Part shown: in pieces, positions 55,401 to 64,000 of the stretch | How positions within the stretch are numbered: the first letter of the stretch is position 1 | Layout: each line of letters begins with the position of its first letter | DNA from: Euonymus europaeus | Taxonomy: Eukaryota; Streptophyta; Magnoliopsida; Celastrales; Celastraceae | Assembly: GCA_963580455.1 (NCBI GenBank) | Contig: OY756970.1 | Coordinates: forward strand, 6,386,001 to 6,450,000 | Length of the DNA stretch: 64,000 nucleotides | Direction: 5' to 3' | Made by a program: the position numbers and the translations under genes | Notes under the pieces: generated by a model | Seen by the model: the letters and a program-made list of their open reading frames with translations, nothing else | Database searches by the model: none | What the model was told of the DNA's origin: nothing

Positions 55401-58190
55401 ATAAATTTTGACATAAAATAATCATAAAAAGTGGACAACGACCAATTTTTATAGTTCACAATTTTTCAAATCCCTCTATGTAATATCTTTTAATGGTTTT
55501 ATCCAATTTTGAGCGAATGAAATTCATTTGGCATCATTTGACAAAAAAATATTTCGGAGCCTATACTAGTAAATTTAGACATAAAATAACTATAAAAAGT
55601 GTACAATGATCAATTTTGAGGGTTCGGAATTGATCAACACTCTTTATGAAAGATGTTTATATGGTTTTTTCCAATTTGAAACGAAAGACGTTCTTTTGGC
55701 ATAATTGGAAAAGGAAACAATCTTTGGAGCCTATACTAGTAAATTTTGACATAAAATAACAATAAAAAGTTTACAATGGCCAATTTTAACGGTTCAGAAT
55801 TGCTCAACTCTATTTATGGAAAATCTTTTAATAGTTTTATCTAATTTGGAACGAAAGATGTTCCTTTATCATCATTTGACAGCAAAACAATCTCCGGACC
55901 CTATACTACTAAATTTAGAGATACAATAATAATAAAAGTGTACAACAATTTATTTTTAGAGTTCAGAATCGCTCAGCTTGATTTATGTAAGATCTTTTAA
56001 CAATCTCGGAAACCTATACTAGTAAATTTAGACATAAAATAAAAATAAAAAGTGTACAACGATCAATTTTGAGCTTTTGAAATTGCTCAACTATCTTTAT
56101 GGAAGATGTTTTAATGGTTTTGTCCAATTTGAAACGAAAGACGTTCCTTTCACATCATTTGACAACAAAACACTATTAGAAGCGTATACCAGTAAAGTTA
56201 AATATAATGTAACAATAAAAACTGTACAACAATCAATTTTGAGGGATCGGAATCGGTCAACTCTCTTTACGAAATATCTTTTAATGGTTTGGTCCAATTT
56301 AGAACAAAAGCGATTCATTTTGCATCATTCGACAACGAAACAATCAGTGGAGCCTATATTGTTAAATTTTTACATAAAATAGCAATAAAAAGTTTACAAT
56401 GATCAATTTTGATTGTTCGGAACTGCTTAACTCCATTTATGTAAAATCTTTAATGATTTTGTCCAATATGGAACGAAAGATGTTTCTTTAGCATAATTTT
56501 ACAGCGAAATAATCTCTCAAGTCTCTACAAGTAAATTTAGACAAAAAATAATAATAAATGTGTACAACGATCGATTTTTAGGGTTCGAAATTGCTCAACT
56601 CTATTTTTGTAAGATCTTTTAATGGTTTTTTTCAAACATGGAACCACATACGTTCCTTTAGCATTAATTGAAAGGAAATAGTCTCCGTAGCCTATACTAG
56701 TAAATTTAGACATAAAATAACAATAAAAAGTGTACAACAATCAATTTTGGTGGTTTGGAATTGCTCAACTCTCTTTATGCAAGATATTTTAATGATTTTG
56801 TCCAATTTCAAACGAATGATGTTTCTTTATCATTATTTGACAATGAAACAATCTTTGGAGCACATACTAGTAAACTTAGACATAAAATAATAATAAAAAG
56901 TGGACAACGATCAATATTTATGATTCAGAATTATTCAACTCACTCTATGCAAGATTTGTTAATGGTTTTATCCAATTTGTAGCGAAGAATGTTCCTTTGA
57001 CATCATTTAAAAACAAAACATTTTTCGGAGCCTATACTAGTAAATTTAGACATAATATAATAATAAAAAATGTACAACGTTCAATTTTGTGAGTTTGAAA
57101 CTGCTCAACTCTTTTTATGGATGATCTTTTAATTGTTTTGCCCAAATTAAAACGAAAGATCTTTCTTTATCATTATTTGTTAATGAAACAATCTTCGGAG
57201 CCCATACGAGTAAATTTGAAAATAAAATATTAATAAAAGTGGACAACGATCAATTTTTATAGTTCAGAATTGTTCAACTATCTCTATGTAAGATATTTTT
57301 ATGGTTTTATCCAATTTGGAGCTAATGATGTTCCTTTAGCATTATTTGACAATGAAACAATCTCCGGAATCCATACTAATAAATTTAGACATAAAATAAT
57401 AAAAAGTGGAGAATGATCAATTTTTATATTTCAGAATTGTTCAACTCTCTCTATGTAATATCTTTTAATGGTTTTATCCAATTTGGAGTGAAGAATGTTC
57501 ATTTGGCATCATTTGACAAAAAAAAATATTTGGAGCCTATACTAGTAAATTTAGACATAATATAACAATAAAATGTGTACAACGATCAATTTTGGAGGTT
57601 TGGAATTGCTCAATTCTTTTTATGTAAGATCTTTTAATGGTTTTGTCCAATTTGAAATGAAAGACGTTCCTTTAACATCATTTGAGACAAAATAATATTC
57701 AGAGCGTATACTACTAAAGTTAGACATAATATAACAATAAAAAGTGTACAAAGATCAATTTTGAGGGATCAAAATTGGTCAAGTTTCTTTATGAAAAATC
57801 TTTTAATGGTTTTGTCCAATTTGGAACAAAAGAGTTTCCTTTAGCATCATTTGAGAACAAAATATCTCTAGAGCATATACTGATAAATTTGGACATAAAA
57901 TAACAATAAAAAGTTTACAACGATCAATTTTGTCGGTTCGGAATTGCTCAACTTTATTTATGAAAAATCTTTTAATGGTTTTGTCCAATTTGGAACGAAA
58001 GATGTTCATTTATCATCATTTGACAGTAAAACATTCTCTGGACCCAATACTAGTAAATTTAGACACAAAATAATAGTAAAAGTGTACAACAATAGATTTT
58101 TAGGGTTCGAAATTGCTCAGCTCTATTTATGTAAGATCTTTTAATGTTTTTTTTTCAAATTGGAACCAAAGACGTTTGTTTAGCATTGGT
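52411..58190. repeat. Satellite array, about 160-172 bp monomer, roughly 35 copies
   Basis: A recurring unit contains TTTAGACATAAAATAACAAT, then GTACAACGATCAATTTT, CTCAACTCTCTTTATG, AATGGTTTTGTCCAATTTG and GACAACGAAACAATCTC. Spacing of the AGACATAAAATAA anchor in the first 2 kb is 157-172 bp. Monomers left of about 53900 are the most diverged. From about 54070 the order of monomer variants repeats in blocks, suggesting a higher-order repeat. Short open frames on both strands follow the repeats and are not genes. The array is ended by LTR R1 at 58191. Confidence 0.92.
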
Positions 58191-60148
58191 TGTAATATCT
58201 CGACCCCAATTTTTGGAATTTTTTTAATATATAATATTTTTAGTAGATACTAAATATTTTTAAAAGAATTTTGTCTCAAGAATCACTGAAATCGGATTTA
58301 AATTAAGTTGCTATGAATTTTGGAAATTATATGATTTTATGAGGAAATATAAGGGAAAAATGGTAATTACAGGAAATCGGGTGATAAACCCAGAAATTGC
58401 CTTTCTTATTCTTCCTCCTTCACGTGTGAGAGAAAGAAAGTTGTGGAAAAAAAAAGATCTTGCTCATTTCTTGACAGATTGTCGAGAGTATGGTATCAAA
58501 TTGACACTTGTGGAGAGAGGAACAAAACCCAAATTGAATCACCAGAGATGGTGCTCTATGGTTTGTAGAATCACCCGTAGAAGGGTACAATTTTCTGGCA
58601 ACTTTCGAGTAAGATTCTAGTGAATTCTTGTGGAGTTACGAGACAAATCATGTACCATTGGGTTGCATTTTCTGAGAGCTTTCTTTTGACATATGACATG
58701 TCTGGTAACATTTCCAGAATCGTCGATTCCGACGATGACAGTAGGAGGAGTTGTTGAACCAGGATGAACCGGTACAACAGTAGACCGGTTTGAACCAGGT
58801 CTGACCAAGTTGACTCGATTTGACCGTGTTGACCTGATTTTGTCGAGTTTTGACCCATTTGATCAGTTTGATCGGGTTTTGACCATTTAGGTTGATTTTC
58901 TCTATATTTTAACTGTACTGGATATATGTATATGTATTTCGATGCAAAGGACTGCTTTAGGATTTTGGGTATGAATTTTGGATAGTTGGGGTGGTACTAC
59001 AAGGCAGTGTTAGTCAACATTCCAAGTAGGGGTTCCGCATTATTTTTTATTTGGTGTTACGGGGGTTCCGTTTGTGTGAAATTCTCGAAAGTTAGGAATT
59101 TCTTTGTTTGAACTCTTATCTACTTTAATTCCGCAATTGAGACTGTATTAATGTTTTGTGTCACTATTGATTGTGTTTATGTGACTGGCTACACCCTTGT
59201 GCGCTATGTCTCCCGTGGGGCCCACAATCAGTAGTGGGCCCATTTCCTTTTGTGTGGACTGTACTCAGGGATCTTATGTGATGATGCTACGAGATTATTG
59301 ATGGATGATTTGTAGTGCATGAGACCCATATCGGGTGACCTAGCCTACCAGACAATTTATTGTTTGTTCGAATTGTGTACGTACCAGGAGACCAGATTGA
59401 GGTGAGGTACATCCTAGAGGATGTTCTTCGATGAAGACGATGCTATCGAGTACCACACTAGGCTCGATCCTCATCTAGTCTTGTTGAGTACCTGGGCTGG
59501 GAGACACCCTGCGGGGATCAGGGGTTGGTCTAGGGAAGGATTCACTGATGCTCTACAGATTTGAGTTGGACTATGTTTGAGTACTGATTGGAGGTTGTAC
59601 TTGAGGATGGTAGTGGTGGAGCCCATTATGTGTCTACCCTATAGATTGATGGTTCTGATGATGTTTATATTGGATTAACTGTTCAGAGACTCTAGATCTA
59701 TTTCAGTGTACCATTTCATGATTTTCTCCATGTTTTCCCTATAATCTGTACTATATATCTTATAGGCTTCCATGCTTTATCTTTGATTTATTTGAGTTTT
59801 GTGGTACATGAGGGTATCAACATTCGAGTTCCTATTTATTTCACATATACTTCTTGAGTTTTACATTCTATTTATTCTGATGAGAAACTTTTTTTCATAG
59901 CCCTACTGAGCTTTGTGGCTCAACCCTTTCATTCACATATTTTGCAGGTGAGTTAGTCGGAGCGGATGATCAGCGCAAGGATGCGTGAGATGTGATGGGT
60001 AGCTACTATGACGAATATTTTTGTGTCTATATAGTATTTATTTTCCATTCCTATTATATTTTGGATTTTTCGCTGTTCACTCTAGTTTGCATGCTACTGT
60101 ATTTTGGGATATTCTGTATTGGGATTTATCTATATAGGTGGGTATTTC
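58191..60148 (+). mobile_element. Gypsy LTR R1 (E1-related), 3' end cut by R2
   Basis: Starts TGTAATATCTCGACCCC directly after satellite sequence and aligns in the forward direction with the E1 LTR. It shares the sequence around AAGAATCACTGAAATCGGA, the 'CCTACTGAGCTTTGTGGCTC' hairpin block (59903-59922) and the GTGGGCCC region. It stops at 60148, where R2 begins, so its last 100-200 bp and any internal region are missing. No gene. Confidence 0.78.
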
Positions 60149-62113
60149 TGTGAAACCCTAACCCAAAATATTAAGTTTTGATTAAATTTTGGGTGTTAAA
60201 TTATTGCATAAAGGAGTTGGGAAGGTAACGAGATCACAAAGAATTTCGTTTGACCATTTCAATCCCATAATATATCAAATCGAGGCTTGGACCGAGTCGC
60301 ATGTGAGTTAGGTGGGAATTTGAAAGCTAACACTGAGACAGTACTTTTGGGGATCGATCACAAATATGGGGGGATCGATCCCCCCTGAACTATTAGTAAA
60401 GAAAAAAAAAGGGCAGAATTTTTAGAGATCGATTGACATGTTGGGGGATTGATCCCCTCTGAATAGTGGTCATGATTCCAACACTTTTATAGCACAATTT
60501 TTGACACAAACAAACATATTTTTCATAGTTGGGCGAGAGGAGGGAGAAAGAGAGAAAAACTTAGAGAGAGAGTGATTTTAGAAGATCAAAGCTTGGATTT
60601 TGAAGGTTAGGGTATTGCTACCAACATTCCAAGTAGTTTCAAAGATGATTTGGAGATTAAAGGTAAGTTTTCTAGATTTTTGGAAAACTAGGTTTTGGTA
60701 AGATTTGTCCAAATATTTTATTAGTTGGTTAAGATGCTTTAGGAACTTGATTACAAACTTGATTTTGGTTACATATCTATGTTTGGTTGTTAATTTCAAG
60801 TAAAGTTATGATGTTGGGAAGTTTGGAGGATTTGGGGAAAATTTCAAGAGAGAGAAGGTGAGTTCTCTTGTTTGGTGATTAATTTTGTGTTATTAACGTT
60901 AATTAGTGTTGTTAATATGATTATATGGGTTTCCAATGTTGAATATTGATAGGTTGGAGAAAGGGGGTTGAAACCCTTTTTTGTGGAATTTGGATATCGC
61001 TCCTTAGGAAGAACGAATCCCTTTTATTTGGTTAATGATTATTGCATACCTTATTAATGCTTAATCATCTATTGGCATGTTAACTCTCTTTCATGCATCA
61101 TGGAGTTACGTATATATATAGGGTTGTTATAAATATATACATACTTCTCTTGCATAACATGATTGGACATGCATTGTAGCTGCATTGGAACTATAGGTAT
61201 GGACTCCTAGTATCCTTAGGATATATTTGTATGATGATGGATACCAAGGGGGCACATTCTTGCCAGAATCGGGATTTGACATTGTGGAGGTACATCTATG
61301 GTTTTTCGGGTCAAGGTTCAAGGTTTCTGATGATTTTTTCGGCTATTCGTTGACTGGTGCCAGGGTTTTGTAGGGTGTAGCCGACGATTATTATTTTGTT
61401 GTGACATTTTAGATGTCATTTTGCTGTAGTATGCCTATTTCGTTATCCAGCCTTGCTATAATGATTACTCTTTTATTTGCCTACTGAGTCCTTGGTCACC
61501 TCATTCTCTTTCCTTCTATCCTTCAGGTGAGATTGGTGCTGAGAGTCAGGCTGCGGATCAATAGGAGGCAGCGTGACATAGAGGGCCACCCTAGGAGCAC
61601 CAAGATTTTTATTTATGATGTGTTGGTCCCTTGCTAGCTATTTTTAGTATTTTTAGTACATTGCTTATGTTGAACTTTATGTTGCTGAAATGCCTATTTG
61701 GTATGAATGATGGATGGTCGGGAGTGCATGTCGTGTGATCGGAACTCTCGTACGAGGATAATGGACCATGGGTCTGGATTTGTTGACATTGATAGTCTTT
61801 GATGATGATGATTATGTGACGATGTTTTGCATATTATTTGCATGTGATTAGGAGGCCCTGCCTAGAGTGTGAATATGGTTAGATGGTCAGAGGCTCAGCT
61901 ATGTTGCAGAATTATGTTGATATGATTTGATTGAATTTCTTATACAAATGTGATATGTGGCTCTAGATTGGCACCGCCGATATACGAAGAGATCTGTGAG
62001 ATTTTTGTTAGAATCCGATGTTGGATGATGTGTGGTAAGATCCTTAGTGACGATGTACACGTCAATAGCGGCGTACCCGGTGAGGAGTGCAAATTTTGGG
62101 TTAGGGCGTCACA
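60149..62113 (+). repeat. 5' LTR of R2
   Basis: 1965 bp starting TGTGAAACCCTAACCC and ending GGGCGTCACA. Related in inverse orientation to S3. It contains the block CAGGTGAGATTGGTGCTGAG (about 61525), which has counterparts in the S3 and N1 LTRs. Confidence 0.85.
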
Positions 62114-62116
62114 TTT

Positions 62117-62129
62117 TGGTATCAGAGCC
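62117..62129 (+). other. Primer-binding site of R2
   Basis: TGGTATCAGAGCC, three bases after the LTR; initiator-Met tRNA complement. Confidence 0.9.
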
Positions 62130-62282
62130 AGTTTAGCTCTATGTAGGATCTAGGTTCGGTCCTAGGTGTATGCTAGTAAGTCTTTAGTCCATGTCGCGAC
62201 CTCTGCTGATTTGGTATGATTTTTTATCTCTTAAATCCTCGTTAATTGAATTATGTTGAGCATTTTATATGTTGTGGCGCAG

Positions 62283-62780
62283 ATGGATACTTGTAGAGAT
62301 TCTACTCGCTCTACGGAAACCTCGGGAGATGGGGGCGGGCAAGGGTGACCTAGGGGCCGTGGTAGGAGCAAAGGTAGAGGAGTGGCGCGTGCTACTAGGC
62401 GCTCTCCCAATACTCAGAACTCAGCACCTGATACAGGAACTAATGAGAGGGTGGAGGAGAGAGTTGATGTAAAGGGTCTAGAGAGGACTTTGGAGCAGGT
62501 TTTATCGATGGCACATGTTTCTCCTACTACTCATGCGGGACAGCCTGTGACCTTAGAGGCCTTGGCAGGTATGGTGATGAACTTGATTCAAGCAATGCAA
62601 GCGCAGACTTAGGCGCAAGTGGTGAGAGCACCTAAGGTTCGGAGTGAGAGACAGATTTCCGGAGCTAGTACCAGAGACGATGTTGGATTGGGATGGGAGA
62701 TATGTGAGGTTGATCAATTGAGGTGGACTAGTTGTCCAATGTTTGATGGCGAAGGAGAAAGGTATGAAGTGGGGCAATGA
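62283..62780 (+). pseudogene. R2 gag remnant
   Basis: An ATG at 62283 opens a gag-like frame that meets TGA at 62346. Downstream frames still resemble the N-terminal half of Tekay gag (GQPVTLEALAGMVMNLIQ near 62540-62600, then a VDQL segment near 62708). The match ends at about 62780 inside the gag domain. Confidence 0.7.
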
Positions 62781-62785
62781 CTAAG

Positions 62786-62970
62786 AACGATGAGTAAGAG
62801 GTTTGTGAAATCACTAGGCTAACACAAGAAGGGGGGTGTGAATTGTGTCTCCAAAAACAAAGTATAAACCTCAAATACAAAACCACAAACTAAAAACTCA
62901 CAAAGATCAAAACAGTGTCTAGAATACAAATCTGTCAACCAACCAAGTAGATAATATTTTACCTAGCAAT
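62786..62970. other. Junction between R2 and the hAT fragment
   Basis: No gene recognised. It includes CTAACACAAGAAGGGGGGTG (62819-62838) and an A-rich stretch. It marks where both neighbouring elements were cut off. Confidence 0.5.
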
Positions 62971-63522
62971 TCAAGTCAGAATGCAACAACAAGGGACCTT
63001 TCTCCAAGTTGGACAAATCTCATGCACAAATTCCTTAAAGCCCTCACCCTCCACATGACTGAATGATAATTCATCTTTTATGATCATGCGAGCGAGGGCT
63101 CGCTTGGCTCTATCAGGATTAAATGATTTGGCAATTGATGGAGATGGTTCCTCACCGGGCTTCAGGGATTTAAAACCCAATCTAGTCTGACCCTTTTCCA
63201 AATCAATCTCCCTATCTCTGAATGGATCTTCAAAAGAAGAACACACATTGACCAAATGGTTACTCAATGATGTAGTACCATTTTGTTTAGTATCAGTGGC
63301 ATAACTCTTATTACAGAATTCACAAAATGCCCTTTGCCTACCAGCTTGTTTTTTAGGGACCCTAAAATGTTCCCACGCCCATGATCTCTTTTTAGATGTA
63401 GTGTTAGGTTCATTTATCGTTTGATTTGGTCCATCTCGATTTGATGGTGGTGGGGCATCAACCATCTCATCCTCTTCATCAATAATCTCCATCATTGGCA
63501 CTGACTCACCCTCATTGGCCAT
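62971..63522 (-). pseudogene. hAT transposase N-terminal fragment with BED zinc finger
   Basis: 183 codons from ATG 63522. Residues 1-30 are acidic. About 48-95 are a BED-type zinc finger (SWAWEHF, then CEFC and the H/C pair HLVNVC). About 130-175 match the conserved block before the hAT catalytic core (ALARMIIKDELSF, VEGEGFKEF, then CPTW). It ends abruptly about where such proteins continue with the PSR segment. BED fingers bind DNA ends in hAT transposases and in domesticated relatives. The catalytic and dimerisation domains are absent. A splice at the abrupt end is possible but no convincing donor is present. Confidence 0.78.
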
Positions 63523-64000
63523 TTTTGATATCTAGTTATCTACAGACAACACAAATGTCAAAATTAGCAAATACTTCCATAGTCCCACATAAATTGAGAC
63601 AGAATGAAAACCAAAAATCTCAAAATCATTCACTGTATGAAAATAAAGTATGAATTCATAGTTAACACTTAACAGAGAAGCATTCTTTTAAAACTAGTAG
63701 ATAATCATATCTATAACATTTATAAAGAACTAAAGTACTACACCACCATTGTATATGTCTTAGTTGACAAAGTTGTTTACGTAATAGGCTACTGGCTAGA
63801 AACATAGGAATTTGGAGACAAAGCAAAAAGGCAATGAGCAACCCTACAATCTGAAAGAAAAGAATTCACATAAGGCTGTTCAGTGGGCGGGGGGGATTAG
63901 AGCTACTGTGTGAGCCAATTAAATTAAAGAAAAAAAATCAAGGAACCCATAAAATAAATTTCCAAGGAAAAAGGGCTAAATGCAAGGAACCCACTGATAG
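63523..64000. other. Unannotated right edge
   Basis: AT-rich sequence upstream of the hAT fragment; no gene, RNA or repeat recognised. It could hold a promoter or 5' exon of that fragment. Confidence 0.5.

Larger units (their letters stand above)
60149..62785 (+). mobile_element. Truncated Tekay-like gypsy element R2: 5' LTR, primer site, gag remnant
   Basis: The 5' LTR (60149-62113) is followed by a primer-binding site and a gag start, then similarity ends at about 62785. Pol and the 3' LTR are absent. Its LTR is of the same family as solo LTR S3 (45951-48038). Confidence 0.85.

Noticed and set aside
52836..58144. Many 65-130 codon open frames in the satellite, on both strands
   Set aside because: They follow monomer phase, start and stop at the same monomer positions and resemble each other only because the DNA is repeated.
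58339..58620. 93-codon frame after the satellite
   Set aside because: Inside LTR R1; the equivalent sequence in the E1 LTRs is not open.

Overview
This is eukaryotic, flowering-plant (probably eudicot) nuclear DNA. The evidence is one intron-rich host gene set in a dense mass of plant-type transposable elements: Tat/Retand and Tekay-like Ty3/gypsy, Ty1/copia, hAT-type elements, tRNA-derived SINEs and a satellite array. I cannot name the species.

Layout. (1) 1-6767: 3' part of a plus-strand Tat/Retand-type Ty3/gypsy element, cut by the window edge. Pol has two RNase H domains; a two-intron gene lies antisense between pol and the 3' LTR. (2) 6768-15899: the only evident host gene, an apparently intact 8-exon ATAD3 gene (mitochondrial AAA+ ATPase, 647 aa as spliced here). 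The Tat LTR ends only about 270 bp before its ATG, on the same strand. Introns 6 and 7 carry hAT-type and SINE-type insertions. (3) 15900-17951: AT-rich intergenic DNA. (4) 17952-44956: a nest. A small (about 1.5 kb) element with inverted repeats of about 300 bp has been split by a copia element (C1, 18796-23146), a SINE (23198-23413) and a minus-strand Tekay-like gypsy element (E1, 24049-44942). E1 was itself split inside its reverse transcriptase by a plus-strand Tekay-like element (N1, 28733-40295), whose 3' LTR holds a solo LTR (N2, 36015-38238). All LTR insertions in this nest have visible 5-bp target-site duplications, so the order is secure. (5) 45180-51588: a decayed minus-strand copia element (C2) carrying two solo LTRs (S3, S4). 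(6) 52009-52410: an inverted cluster of one SINE family. (7) 52411-58190: a tandem satellite of about 160-172 bp monomers with an apparent nine-monomer higher-order repeat. (8) 58191-62785: an LTR (R1) inserted at the satellite edge and interrupted by a truncated gypsy element (R2). (9) 62971-63522: N-terminal part of a BED-finger hAT transposase.

Genes working together: only ATAD3 looks like a functioning cellular gene. The retroelement reading frames are mostly dead. Most premature stops look like CAG/CAA to TAG/TAA or TGG to TAG, the pattern expected from deamination of methylated cytosine. Exceptions are the open Tat pol frame, the Tat antisense gene and the N1 integrase.

Limits: all alignments were made by eye. 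Identities, ages and clade names are estimates unless a perfect repeat or exact position is stated.
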